Assembly: GCF_010667685.1 (NCBI RefSeq)
Contig: NZ_WHZW01000008.1
Location: forward strand, 1 to 64,000
DNA from: Bifidobacterium aerophilum
Lineage (GTDB): Bacteria > Actinomycetota > Actinomycetes > Actinomycetales > Bifidobacteriaceae
Length of the DNA: 64,000 nucleotides
Direction of reading: 5' to 3'
The position numbers and the translations under genes are program-made. Under the pieces are notes generated by a model. That model was given only the letters and a program-made list of their open reading frames with translations, made no database searches and had not been told where the DNA came from. This document shows positions 55,131-64,000 of this stretch, in pieces. Within the stretch, counting starts at the first letter, position 1; every line of letters begins with the position of its first letter.

Positions 55131-55712
55131 ATGCAGGAACTCGAGGAGCGCATCCGCAAGGAAGGAACCGTCAAGGAAGGCAACGTGCTGAAGGTGGACG
55201 CCTTTCTGAACCACCAGTGCGACGTGGCGCTCTACGACGCCATGGGCAAGGCCTGGGCCGAGCATTTCGCCGGCAGGCAGATCACGAAGATCCTCACCAT
55301 CGAGGCATCCGGCATCGGCATGGCCTGCGTGGCCGCGCGGCATTTCGGCAACGTGCCGGTCGTGTTCGCCAAGAAGGCGCAGTCGATCAACCTCGACGGA
55401 GACCAGTACGTGACGACCGTGTATTCGTTCACCAAGCAGCGCGAATTCCCGGTGATCGTCTCGCGCAAGTATCTCGGCCCCGAAGATCACGTGCTGCTTA
55501 TCGATGATTTCCTGGCGAACGGCAAGGCGCTGCACGGCCTGATCGACATCTGCAAGCATGCCGGCGCGACCGTCGAGGGCATCGGCATCGCCGTGGAGAA
55601 GGGCTTCCAGGGCGGCGGCGACCAGCTGCGCGAGGAAGGCTACGACGTGGATTCGCTGGCGATAGTCGAATCGATGGACCCGAAGACCGGCGACATCGAA
55701 TTCCGTCACTGA
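55131..55712 (+). CDS. xpt: Xanthine phosphoribosyltransferase
   Basis: 193 residues from ATG 55131 (AAAGGAG). Salvages xanthine to [20 protein letters not shown] is the PRPP-binding loop, [16 protein letters not shown] the pyrophosphate loop. Followed by the NCS2 permease with a 41-base gap: salvage operon. I see no purine riboswitch core in the 145 bases upstream. Confidence 0.95.
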   Translation: MQELEERIRKEGTVKEGNVLKVDAFLNHQCDVALYDAMGKAWAEHFAGRQITKILTIEASGIGMACVAARHFGNVPVVFAKKAQSINLDGDQYVTTVYSFTKQREFPVIVSRKYLGPEDHVLLIDDFLANGKALHGLIDICKHAGATVEGIGIAVEKGFQGGGDQLREEGYDVDSLAIVESMDPKTGDIEFRH

Positions 55713-55753
55713 TTCCTAAGAGAAGAACAAGAAGACGAAAAGAGAGGACCCCA

Positions 55754-57103
55754 TTGTCTGAGAAGAAGCAAACCGAAGCCGTCTCGTTCGAGGCGTTGAG
55801 CAGTCTTGACGCGCCCGTCTCGTTCTGGAAGGGCATTCCGTTCGGCCTGCAGCACGTCATGGCCATGTTCGTGGCGAACCTCGCCCCGATCTTCATCGTC
55901 GCGTCGGCGGCGAAGATGGATGCCGCCCAGTCCGCCGCGATCATCCAGGCCGGTCTCCTGGTCGCCGGCCTCGGCACCTGCCTGCAGCTGTACGGCGCGT
56001 GGCTGATCGGTTCGAGGCTCCCGATGGTCACCGGCATTTCGTTCACGTACGTCGCGGCCGCTTGCGCGATCGCGGCCGACAAAGGCTATGGCGCGGTCGT
56101 CGGCGCGGTGATCGTCGGCGGTCTGCTCGAACTCGTGCTGGGTCTGACGGCCAAGTACTGGCGCCGGTTCGTGCCGCCGATCGTCTCCGCGATCGTCGTC
56201 ACGTCGATCGGCTTCTCGCTGCTCAACGTCGGCGCGACCTCGTTCGGCGGCGGTTCGGGCGCGAAGGACTTCGGTTCGTGGCAGAACCTCACGCTCGGCC
56301 TGATCTCTCTCGTGGCCTGCCTCGCGTTCCAGCTGCTCATGAAGGGCACCGCCAAGCAGCTGTCCGTGCTGTTCGGCCTCGTCGTGGGCTATGTGGTCGC
56401 GATTGCCATGGGCAAGGTCGACTTCTCCGGCTTCCAGAACCTTGCGATCGTCTCCCTGCCGCAGTTCATGCCGTTCAAGCCGACGTTCGACTGGGGTTCG
56501 ATCATCTCGCTCGGCCTGCTCTACGTCGTCTCCTCGGTCGAGGTGCTGGGCGACACGGCCGCACTGACCAAGGTCGGCCTGAACCGTCAGCCCACCGAAC
56601 GCGAGACCGCGGGCGCGATCGCCGGCGACGGCCTGATCTCCTCCGTGTCCGGCCTGTTCGGCTGCCTGCCGTTGACCTCGTTCGCGCAGAACATCGGCCT
56701 GGTGGCCATGACCAAGGTCGTCAACCGCAAGGTGATCCTCTCCGGCGGTCTGATTTTGATTTTGGCGAGCTTCGTGCCGGCCATCGCCGAGGTGTTCAAC
56801 TCGCTGCCGCAGGCCGTGCTCGGCGGCTGCACGATCATGATGTTCGGCAACATCATCCTCTCCGGCTTCCAGATGATCGCCGAGGCCGGCTTCTCGCAGC
56901 GCAACATCACGATCGCCGCGCTGTCGCTGACGATCGGCATCGGCTTCACGCAGGTGAGCGACATCTTCAGCCAGTTCCCGGCCCTCTTCCAGCAGATCTT
57001 CGCCTCGAACTGCATCGCCGTCGCCTTCGTCGTCGCCGTCATCCTCAACGCCGTCCTTCCGAGCGAGGACCACTTCCTGAGCGCTACCGCCGCGAAGGAA
57101 TAA
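55754..57103 (+). CDS. pbuX: NCS2 xanthine/uracil permease (PbuX-like)
   Basis: 449 residues from TTG 55754 (GAGAGGAC). Fourteen-helix NCS2 fold, with QHVMAMFVANLAPIFIV near the start, SVEVLGDTAALTKVGLNRQP in the conserved TMS8 region and GDGLISSVSGLFGCLPLTSFAQNIG in TMS10. Takes up xanthine for Xpt next to it; a broader purine or uracil range is possible. Confidence 0.9.
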   Translation: MSEKKQTEAVSFEALSSLDAPVSFWKGIPFGLQHVMAMFVANLAPIFIVASAAKMDAAQSAAIIQAGLLVAGLGTCLQLYGAWLIGSRLPMVTGISFTYVAAACAIAADKGYGAVVGAVIVGGLLELVLGLTAKYWRRFVPPIVSAIVVTSIGFSLLNVGATSFGGGSGAKDFGSWQNLTLGLISLVACLAFQLLMKGTAKQLSVLFGLVVGYVVAIAMGKVDFSGFQNLAIVSLPQFMPFKPTFDWGSIISLGLLYVVSSVEVLGDTAALTKVGLNRQPTERETAGAIAGDGLISSVSGLFGCLPLTSFAQNIGLVAMTKVVNRKVILSGGLILILASFVPAIAEVFNSLPQAVLGGCTIMMFGNIILSGFQMIAEAGFSQRNITIAALSLTIGIGFTQVSDIFSQFPALFQQIFASNCIAVAFVVAVILNAVLPSEDHFLSATAAKE

Positions 57104-57146
57104 ACGGCACCGCTTCACCGCTCACCGCAAGGCATGATCACCACCT

Positions 57147-57181
57147 AAGGGCTTCCCGCCGATTGATGACGGGAAGCCTTT
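57147..57181 (+). terminator. Terminator of xpt-pbuX
   Basis: AAGGGCTTCCCG (57147-57158) pairs with 57170-57181 with one G-U and a trailing TTTCC. Confidence 0.85.
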
Positions 57182-57256
57182 CCTGTATGTGAATTCTCCA
57201 TGAACCACCGTTCCGGCGGCCAGCGCTGCGGCACAATGGTGTCAAGGAGGCTGGCC

Positions 57257-58747
57257 ATGACCGACGACTACACCGCGAAGATGACCGAACTGATCGAACT
57301 GATGCGTCTGATCGGCAACGATACGCAGCAGTGCGAGGTCAAGGAATGCAAACGGCGCATATCGTCGACGATCACCGACACGCTGTCCGCCTTCTCGAAC
57401 GGCTCGGGCGGCTGGATCATCCTGGGATTGTCCGAAAAGGCGGGGTTCACGCCGGTCGAGGGCTTCAACGCGCGCGCCATGCAGGAGTCGCTCAGCCAGG
57501 CGTGCGAAAAGATGACGCCGGTCGTGCGTCCGACGATCGTGACATGCCCGTTCGAGGGCACGAATCTCGTGTTCGCCCGCGTGGATGAGATGCTGCCCCG
57601 TGACAAACCGTGTTTCCTGACCGAACAGGGGCCGTATAACGGATCGTATATCCGCACCGGCGACGGCGACCGGCACATGAACTCGTACGAGGTCGATCGG
57701 CTGATCGAGGAGCATCTGCAGCCGACCTACGATCTGGACACCGTGCCGCACGCCACGATCGACGATCTCGATCCCGTGCTGACGTCGGGACTGTTGTCGC
57801 GCGTACGCGAACAGCATCCGCATGTGTTCGCCGACCGCACCGACACGGATACGCTGATCGATCTGCAGGTGCTGCGTCATGACGATTCGGATGCCGCGAC
57901 GGTCGGCGGCGTGCTGAGGCCGACGTTGGCCGGACTGCTTGCGTTGGGGCGGTATCCGCAGAAGTATTATCCTCGACTCGGCATTTCGATCGCCGTGTTC
58001 CCGGGGATCGGCAGGGATGACGTGTTTCGCGGCGACGAACGGCTGGTCGCCTCGAAGTCGATCGTCGGGCCGATCCCTGTGATGATCGACGATGCGGTGG
58101 AGTCGCTCATGCATTGGATCGGCGCGAAGAAGCCGGATTATCCGCCCGACGCGCTGCGCGAGGCGATCGCGAACGCGCTCACCCACCGCGACTACTCCCC
58201 TGACGCGCGCGGCACGCAGGTGCATGTCAACGTGTTCACGGACCGCATCGAAATCGTCAATCCCGGAGGCCTGTACGGCACGGTCACGCACGACGTGCTC
58301 ACCGATCCGCATCCGGTGTCGGGGATGCCGTTCCAATCGACCCGAAACCAGTTCCTGTTCACGCTGCTGGAGTCCACGCCGTATCCGGGCGGAGGCTTCG
58401 TCAATCCGGAAGGCGGCGACGGCTACCAGCGTATCGCCGCCTCGCTGCGGGAGGCCGGCATCGAACCGGCGACGACGGTGAACACGATCAATACGTTCAC
58501 GATGACGATCACCAGGCACCGCGTGGTCACGTCCGGCAGTCCGAGCGACATCGCCAAGGCGATCACGGCCGTGTTGGAGCGGCATTCGGCGATGAGCGCC
58601 AAGGAGATCATGCGCGAGCTGCAGCTTACGCCGCTCGCCGCCACCGCCGGATTGCGCGAGCTGCTGCGCGAAGGCCGGGTCATCCCGGTGCGATTCCAGG
58701 ATGACCCGGCCCAGCGGTACCGGTTGAACATCGGTCGAGTCTCATGA
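57257..58747 (+). CDS. AlbA_2-domain (ATP-dependent helicase-like) regulator
   Basis: 496 residues from ATG 57257 (AAGGAGG). The N-terminal Schlafen AlbA_2 domain shows EVKECKRRISSTITDTLSAF and GWIILGLSEK. A central HATPase_c_4-type segment has ALREAIANALTHRDYSPDAR with the N-x-H-R-D pattern and IEIVNPGGLYG. The C-terminus is a winged helix (SAKEIMRELQLTPLAATAGL). Members are putative transcription regulators; the target is unknown. Convergent with the next gene. Confidence 0.88.
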   Translation: MTDDYTAKMTELIELMRLIGNDTQQCEVKECKRRISSTITDTLSAFSNGSGGWIILGLSEKAGFTPVEGFNARAMQESLSQACEKMTPVVRPTIVTCPFEGTNLVFARVDEMLPRDKPCFLTEQGPYNGSYIRTGDGDRHMNSYEVDRLIEEHLQPTYDLDTVPHATIDDLDPVLTSGLLSRVREQHPHVFADRTDTDTLIDLQVLRHDDSDAATVGGVLRPTLAGLLALGRYPQKYYPRLGISIAVFPGIGRDDVFRGDERLVASKSIVGPIPVMIDDAVESLMHWIGAKKPDYPPDALREAIANALTHRDYSPDARGTQVHVNVFTDRIEIVNPGGLYGTVTHDVLTDPHPVSGMPFQSTRNQFLFTLLESTPYPGGGFVNPEGGDGYQRIAASLREAGIEPATTVNTINTFTMTITRHRVVTSGSPSDIAKAITAVLERHSAMSAKEIMRELQLTPLAATAGLRELLREGRVIPVRFQDDPAQRYRLNIGRVS

Positions 58748-58762
58748 CCGGCTGCCCGGAGT

Positions 58763-60220
58763 TCACGCCTCCGCAAGCTGCGTCGTCACGGCGGTCATGT
58801 TCGCGGGACGCATCCTGCGCACCCGTCCGACCGCAAGTCCGATGCACACGAACGTCACCGAGTACAGGGCGACGATGCCGATCCCGTTCAGCCAGCCGAT
58901 GGCGTCCGACCCGTTCAGACCGACGCCGAGCGCCGCGTCGATCGACGACGTGTACCACCAGCCGGGCGTCAGTCTGACGAACGGGATGATCTCATCGGGC
59001 ATCATGCTGATCGGGAACGCGATGCCCGACGTGAACAGGATGAGCAGTCCGAACACGTTGGCGAACCCGTTGGCGGCCGTGTCGCTGGCTCCGAACTCGC
59101 CGAGCATGAATCCGCAGGCCACGCACATGAGGCCGAACATGCACACCGATCCGAACGCCATCGCCACGCCGGCTGGCGGCAGGGCGGTCGGATCGGCACC
59201 GGCCGCAGCCGTCAGGCCCAGTGCGGCGATGAGGTAGGCCACGCAGATCAGCAGCGCGAACACGCACAGCACGCCCATGCGCTTCAATCCGATCGACGCC
59301 GCCGCCGGGGACGCCGCCAGTCTGCGACGCAGCTCCCCCGCCCCGAACACGCGGGCCACGAGGCTCACGCACACGCTCAGCGTCAGGAACAGCGGGTAGA
59401 GCGCGGTCTTCATCGTGTCGCCGAATCCGGACGCGACCGGATTGGCCGCACCGGCATCCCGTTCGTCCTTCGACGTGATCTTCTCCACGGCGACCGGACG
59501 ATTGACGTCCGCGTCATGCGCCGTCTTCGCGGCGTTCCCGGCCGCTTCGCCCACATCGTCCATCGTCAGATCGGACAGTGCGCCTTCCGGCAGCGACTCG
59601 ATGTCGAACGAGGACGAATCGATCGCGATCTTCGACCAGTCGACGTCGGCTCCGACGCTCGGATCCGCGAACGCCCCGGCGGCGGCTCCCCCGCTCATCG
59701 TCACGTACCAGTCCTTCAGCGCGTCCTGATCGACGTGCGTATGCTCTCCGATCAGCGCGATGCGGGTGAGCGAGAGGAACCCGTTCACGTTCATGCCGCC
59801 GATCGTGCCGGCGCCGGACGTGTAGCTCGTGACCGTCTCGACCTGCGGCATGTCGTCGCCGGAACGGGCGGCCGCCAGGAACCTGTCCGCGTATCCGCTC
59901 GGGATGATGACGATGAGATCCGTCCAGTTCGAGGCGACGGCCTGCTGCAGCGATTCGGCATCGTCATGCAGATCGACCAGCGTGGCGGATTCGGACAGAT
60001 AGTCGCGCAAAGACTCGGCGATATCGCCGCGATTCCCGTCCCGGTCGACGACGGCGACGTTGACCTTGGCCGGCTCGTACGTGTCGACGACGGGACGGTT
60101 GGCGTCGGTGATCTGCGACCAGCTGAGCGTGAACATCATGACGCCCATGAGTACGAGGTAGATGATGATGTACGTGCGGTGCGCAAGCAGGACGCGCACG
60201 GTGGCCTTACAGGTGTTCAT
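58763..60220 (-). CDS. ABC-2 type permease (1)
   Basis: 485 residues: one N-terminal helix (YIIIYLVLMGVMMFTLSW), a large extracellular domain (residues ~35-270) and about five C-terminal helices (for example LFLTLSVCVSLVARVFGAG). YhgE/Pip-like or DrrB-like layout. It overlaps the end of the second permease by 14 bases. Part of a heterodimeric exporter with the next two genes. Confidence 0.88.
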   Translation of the reverse strand: MNTCKATVRVLLAHRTYIIIYLVLMGVMMFTLSWSQITDANRPVVDTYEPAKVNVAVVDRDGNRGDIAESLRDYLSESATLVDLHDDAESLQQAVASNWTDLIVIIPSGYADRFLAAARSGDDMPQVETVTSYTSGAGTIGGMNVNGFLSLTRIALIGEHTHVDQDALKDWYVTMSGGAAAGAFADPSVGADVDWSKIAIDSSSFDIESLPEGALSDLTMDDVGEAAGNAAKTAHDADVNRPVAVEKITSKDERDAGAANPVASGFGDTMKTALYPLFLTLSVCVSLVARVFGAGELRRRLAASPAAASIGLKRMGVLCVFALLICVAYLIAALGLTAAAGADPTALPPAGVAMAFGSVCMFGLMCVACGFMLGEFGASDTAANGFANVFGLLILFTSGIAFPISMMPDEIIPFVRLTPGWWYTSSIDAALGVGLNGSDAIGWLNGIGIVALYSVTFVCIGLAVGRVRRMRPANMTAVTTQLAEA

Positions 60221-61469
60221 AGCGTTGCCTCCGGAGCATGATCACGCCGGCCGTGAGGAACACCGCGCTCATCGCGAACAGGATGGCGCAGGTGCGGATG
60301 AACGGCTGGATGCTGTCGAAATACATGAGCGAGTAGAACAGGTCGGTGACCTGTTGGGTGGGGTTGATGATGGCGAGGACCGGGGCCTTGCGCGAGATCA
60401 GGTCGCTCAGTTCCATCGCGAACCCGCCGTACAGGCCGCTGAACAGCGACAGTCCGCAGGCGATCGCGGTGGACAGGCCCTGTTTGACGCCGTCCGTGAG
60501 CTTGGGGATCGCGCCGATCATCGTGCCGAACGAGCAGGTCATGAACGAGGCGACGAGCACGGCGATCACGGCCAATGGTTCGCGCCCGCCGACCTCAATG
60601 CCGCACACGTAGCGGATGTAGGCGAGCGCGACGAGCAGGCACGTGCAGGAGCACAGCCATCCGGCGAGGAATCCGGCGAGAAGCTGCCTGGCGCGGCCGA
60701 GCGGCGCGACGGTGCGGCGGATGCCGAGTGCGGAGAGGTTCGCCTGGGCGGTGGTGACCGTGTGGATCATGTATGACATGGCGAGCAGGCAGGCCATGCC
60801 CATGAGCGCGTAATAGTATCTCGCCATCACGTCGGGTTTGAAGTTGGTGAGCGTGATCTCCTTGGTGCCGTTCATGGCCGAGCCGATGCCGTTCCAGAAC
60901 GTGCGTGTGAGGGCTGCGGTCGGGTTGTCGTCCAACGCGGTTTTCACGGTTGCGCTGGTGCGGTTGTACTGGTCGATCACGTTGTCGAGCGCGGCGAGGG
61001 AGACGTCGAGTCCCACGTCCTGCGTGCCGTCGTTGGCGGTGGCTACGGTGTCGGAGCTGAGCGTGAGCGCGATGCGTCCGTTGCCGTCCGCGGCGATGAT
61101 GCCGTTCGTCGTGCCGTCGGCCAGCAGGTCGCGGGCCTGCGAGGCGGTGTCGACCTTGGTGACGTCCAGCAGACGCACGCCGAGATCGATGTCGCCGATG
61201 ACCGCATCCGCGTTGCCGTCGGTCTTGCCGTCCGAGGATCGGCCGCCGCCGGACAGCGCGGTGATAAGCGTGTCCGCTCCGACCGCGTTCGTCCAGTTCG
61301 TGTCCTGGACGACGGCGACGGACACCTGAGTGATGCTCATCGCCTTATCGAGTCCGCCGAACACGCCGTTGAACATGGTCGACAGCGCGATCGGGAACAC
61401 GATGAGCCAGAACAGGGCGCTTTTGTTGCGCAGGTTCGTTTTCAGGGTGACGATGAAGGTGCTCCACAT
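60207..61469 (-). CDS. ABC-2 type permease (2)
   Basis: 420 residues with the same layout as its downstream neighbour: N-terminal helix (SALFWLIVFPIALSTMFNGV), outer domain (VAVVQDTNWTNAVG onwards) and five or six C-terminal helices. ATG 61469 follows AAGGAG. The two permeases and ATPase probably form one complex. The exported substance is unknown. Confidence 0.88.
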   Translation of the reverse strand: MWSTFIVTLKTNLRNKSALFWLIVFPIALSTMFNGVFGGLDKAMSITQVSVAVVQDTNWTNAVGADTLITALSGGGRSSDGKTDGNADAVIGDIDLGVRLLDVTKVDTASQARDLLADGTTNGIIAADGNGRIALTLSSDTVATANDGTQDVGLDVSLAALDNVIDQYNRTSATVKTALDDNPTAALTRTFWNGIGSAMNGTKEITLTNFKPDVMARYYYALMGMACLLAMSYMIHTVTTAQANLSALGIRRTVAPLGRARQLLAGFLAGWLCSCTCLLVALAYIRYVCGIEVGGREPLAVIAVLVASFMTCSFGTMIGAIPKLTDGVKQGLSTAIACGLSLFSGLYGGFAMELSDLISRKAPVLAIINPTQQVTDLFYSLMYFDSIQPFIRTCAILFAMSAVFLTAGVIMLRRQRYEHL

Positions 61470-61511
61470 GGCGTTCTCCTTTCCTTGCTGGAGGGTGCGG
61501 GATCGTTCCCG

Positions 61512-62459
61512 TCAATCCCGCAACGCCTTGCCGGTCAGTTCGAGGAACACGTCGTTGAGACTCGGCGGCCGGCTGGTCAGGTGGCCGAGATTCGCGCCTG
61601 CGCCGCGCAGCACGCCGATCAGGTCGACGAGGTTGTGGTCGCCGCGGCGGCATCGCACGGTCAGCTCGTGCCCGTCGTACGTCGCATCGATCACGAACGG
61701 AAGCGCGCGCACGGTCGAGAGCGCATCGTCGGTCAGGTCGAACGTTTCGATGGTGATCCGCTCCCCCGTGTCGATCATGGCCTTCAGTTCGTCGGCGGTG
61801 CCGAGTGCGAGATGGCGGCCGTGGTCCATGATGAGGATGCGGTCGCAGATCTGTTCGACCTCCTCCATGTAGTGACTGGTGTAGATCACGGTCGCACCGG
61901 CCTGGTTGAGTTTCCGGATGCCTTCCAGAATGGCGTTGCGGCTTTGCGGGTCGACGGCCACGGTCGGTTCGTCGAAAAAGATCAGGTCGGGTCTGTGCGC
62001 GATGCCGCAGGCGATGTTGAGTCGTCTCAGGAGGCCGCCGGAAAGTTTGCCGGGGCGGAACCTGCGGAAATCCTGAAGTCCGGTGAAGTCGATCGCCTCT
62101 TCGACGAGCGGTGCGCGGTCGGCTTTTTTGGGTACGTACAGCGAGCAGAAGTAGTCGATGTTTTCGGTGACGGTCAGTTCGTTGAACACGGCCACGTTCT
62201 GCGGCACGATGCCGATGCGTCGTTTGAGCGCGTAGCTGGTCGGCGTCATCGGCTGGCCGAACACGCGGATCGTGCCGGCGTCGTAGGTGAGCAGCGAGAG
62301 GATGCAGTTGATCGCGGTGGTCTTGCCGGAGCCGTTGGGTCCGAGCAGGCCGAAGATCTCGCCTTGGCTGACGTCGAGATCGAAGTAGTCGAGCGCGACC
62401 ATGTCGCCGTATCGTTTGACCAGTTGGCTGACGTGGACGGCCGGTGCGTTGTCGGTCAT
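61512..62459 (-). CDS. ABC transporter ATPase (DrrA/CcmA type)
   Basis: 315 residues from ATG 62459 (AAAGGAG). Walker A GPNGSGKTTAIN, signature LSGGLLRRLNIA, Walker B LIFFDEPTVAVDPQSR. Drug-exporter type with an extended C-terminal domain (ITIETFDLTDDALSTVRAL). First gene of the operon; the region up to 62618 is shared with a divergent sensor kinase, a common layout for induced exporters. Confidence 0.93.
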   Translation of the reverse strand: MTDNAPAVHVSQLVKRYGDMVALDYFDLDVSQGEIFGLLGPNGSGKTTAINCILSLLTYDAGTIRVFGQPMTPTSYALKRRIGIVPQNVAVFNELTVTENIDYFCSLYVPKKADRAPLVEEAIDFTGLQDFRRFRPGKLSGGLLRRLNIACGIAHRPDLIFFDEPTVAVDPQSRNAILEGIRKLNQAGATVIYTSHYMEEVEQICDRILIMDHGRHLALGTADELKAMIDTGERITIETFDLTDDALSTVRALPFVIDATYDGHELTVRCRRGDHNLVDLIGVLRGAGANLGHLTSRPPSLNDVFLELTGKALRD

Positions 62460-62617
62460 GTCCGCTCCTTTCCTTGGGATGCTTTCATCATCGCGCGTCG
62501 GAGGCGGTGACGCCACAGCCATCCGTCACGACATGGACGACCGGGCGTGACATTTGTCACGAGTTTTGGTTCCCGGGATATATGTGCCGAATCCCGGGAA
62601 CCGGCTACCATGAGGGC

Positions 62618-63841
62618 ATGCTCATCTTGCTGGAGAAGGCCCTGCTTCTGGCCTGCGGAACGGCCGTTGCGGCGATCTCCGGCTTTGATGTGCTTTCGTT
62701 GGTCGGCCTGCTGACGACGATTTCCATGTCCTGTCTGGATGAATGGCTGATGGCCCGCCGCACTTCCCGGGCGGTGACGGCGCTGCCGGCGGGCGTCTGC
62801 ATCGCGGCCGCGCTGTTCATGCCGCGCTGGTGCGCCTTTCTGCCGGTCGTGGCCTATGACATGGCACGTTCGCCGGCGTTGCTGCGCGATGATCGCGCCG
62901 ATCTGCTGGCCAGATGTCTGCCGTCTCTTGTGCCGGTGGCCGTGGCGATGCCCCATATGGCCGCCGCCGACCGTCCGTCGCTGATGGTGGCCGGACTGGT
63001 CTGCGTCGCGGGCATGATGATGGGGCGTTCGCGGGCCGACGTCATGAGGATGCGCCGGTCGTTGCGGCGCACGCAGGACCTGGCCCGCGACGGCAATCGT
63101 GCCAACCGTCGCCGCATGGCCGACATCGCCGAGGAGCGCTCCCAGTCGGTGCGGGTGGCCACGTTGAACGAACGGACGCGGATCGCACGTGAGATCCATG
63201 ACAACGTCGGCCATCTGCTTACCCGCGCGATCATGCAGGCGCAGGCCGGGAAGGCGGTGGCCGACGCGACGGGCGACACGGTCGCCGCGCAAGGGTTCGA
63301 CGCGTTGGGCGGCACGTTGAACGAGGCGATGACGATGGTGCGGCGCTCCGTCCATGATCTGGAAGACGACGGCACGGATTTCGCCGCCCAGATCGAGGAC
63401 GCGGCGCACACGTTCGGCGAGACGTCCGCCGGTTTCGCCGTGACGTTGTCGAACGAGATCACGGATGCACCGGCGCCGGTCGCACGTTGCTTCGCCGCCG
63501 TGATCCGCGAATCGCTGTCGAACGTGGCCCGGCACAGCGATGCGCGTTCGGCAAGCGTGACGTTGCGTGATTTCCCGGCGATCTGGCAACTGGTCGTGCA
63601 GGATCCGGGGCCCGCAAAACCCGAATCCGCCCATCATGGCACGGACGACGCCGAATCCATGCGCGGCATGGGACTGGCCGATATCGACAGCCGCGTGCGC
63701 GCGCTCGACGGCACGTCATCGAGCGGCCCGTATGGCGATGGCTGGCGCGTGTTCGTCACGGTTCCCAAACGGCGGTGGACGTACCATGATGCTGACGGGA
63801 AGCATGGCGCACCAGCCGAACGGAACACGTCAAGGAGCTGA
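62618..63841 (+). CDS. NarL-type sensor histidine kinase
   Basis: 407 residues from ATG 62618. N-terminal part has about five membrane helices (LEKALLLACGTAVAAISGFD, SLVGLLTTISMSC), then HisKA_3 with RTRIAREIHDNVGHLLTRAI (the His in EIHDN is phosphorylated) and a HATPase domain with VIRESLSNVARHSDARSA and GMGLADIDSRV. Short extracellular loops suggest membrane-stress or intramembrane sensing, as for bacitracin-type sensors. Divergent from the ABC-2 operon, which it may control. Confidence 0.9.
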   Translation: MLILLEKALLLACGTAVAAISGFDVLSLVGLLTTISMSCLDEWLMARRTSRAVTALPAGVCIAAALFMPRWCAFLPVVAYDMARSPALLRDDRADLLARCLPSLVPVAVAMPHMAAADRPSLMVAGLVCVAGMMMGRSRADVMRMRRSLRRTQDLARDGNRANRRRMADIAEERSQSVRVATLNERTRIAREIHDNVGHLLTRAIMQAQAGKAVADATGDTVAAQGFDALGGTLNEAMTMVRRSVHDLEDDGTDFAAQIEDAAHTFGETSAGFAVTLSNEITDAPAPVARCFAAVIRESLSNVARHSDARSASVTLRDFPAIWQLVVQDPGPAKPESAHHGTDDAESMRGMGLADIDSRVRALDGTSSSGPYGDGWRVFVTVPKRRWTYHDADGKHGAPAERNTSRS

Positions 63842-63842
63842 C

Positions 63843-64000
63843 ATGAAAACGGCCATTGCCGATGATGATCCGATCGTTTGCCAATCATTGGCGACGATCC
63901 TGACGGCGACACGTACGGCGTATGTGCTGTGGACCGCGAACGACGGGAATGCGGCGGTACGGGAATACTTCCGCTCGCCGTCGAGCCGACCGGATGTGCT
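63843..64000 (+). CDS. Response regulator (N-terminal part, runs off the window)
   Basis: ATG 63843 lies two bases after the kinase stop and follows AAGGAG. The visible residues (IADDDPIVCQSLATIL) show the D-D-D acidic pocket of a receiver domain; the phosphorylated Asp and the HTH are outside. Partner of the kinase. Confidence 0.85.
   Translation, partial: MKTAIADDDPIVCQSLATILTATRTAYVLWTANDGNAAVREYFRSPSSRPDV

Overview
The window looks like chromosome of a Bifidobacterium (high-GC actinobacterium). The call rests on the gene content and order: the CTC/L25 gene rplY, pntA1-pntA2-pntB, a FadD15-type acyl-CoA ligase, the era-corC-ybeY-phoH-HIT-rsmE run, sufB-D-C-S-U-T, a fused aroK-aroB inside aroC-aroKB-aroQ, alaS-ruvX-mltG, and xpt-pbuX. 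Spacing and ribosome-binding sites (AAGGAG type) are also typical. The genus is well supported; the species is not decided here.

Positions 1-7000 form an accessory block. It holds the end of an unidentified gene, two related small helix-turn-helix proteins, a cysteine-motif (zinc-ribbon-like) protein, the C-terminal remnant of an Abi-type gene and a MazG-like hydrolase. It also holds a protein whose C-terminus looks like the FtsZ C-terminal domain without the GTPase domain, and a two-gene RNA-repair operon (fused polynucleotide kinase/RNA ligase plus a metallophosphoesterase). Long perfect inverted repeats separate the genes.

Positions 7000-24900 are mostly core: an ABC exporter, ilvE, rplY with a possible self-sequestering leader, an alpha/beta hydrolase, the proton-translocating transhydrogenase, an acyl-CoA ligase, the era-to-rsmE cluster, a tRNA-Leu(GAG) with promoter and terminator, and a SpoU methyltransferase. 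Positions 25000-33000 hold glgC and the Fe-S assembly operon, which is interrupted between sufC and sufS by two related long hairpins. Positions 33000-49750 hold an L,D-transpeptidase, pyrG, the shikimate cluster, a small prepilin-peptidase-like gene, mltG-ruvX-alaS, two small membrane genes, a histidine phosphatase, rpsD and a DUF4418/ABC operon. Positions 49900-64000 hold pcrA, an OatA-like acyltransferase, xpt-pbuX, an AlbA-domain regulator, an ABC-2 exporter operon and, divergent from it, a histidine kinase with the start of its response regulator.

The most unusual non-coding signal is a dispersed palindromic element (core GGACAGTCC-N3-GGACTGTCC) with four copies: one in the rplY leader, two after era and one after pcrA. 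After era and after pcrA the element lies between two copies of that gene's own terminator hairpin, and the rplY copy is flanked by a 12-bp direct repeat. The core of the rplY copy carries compensatory base changes. This suggests a small mobile or amplifiable element that duplicates its target.
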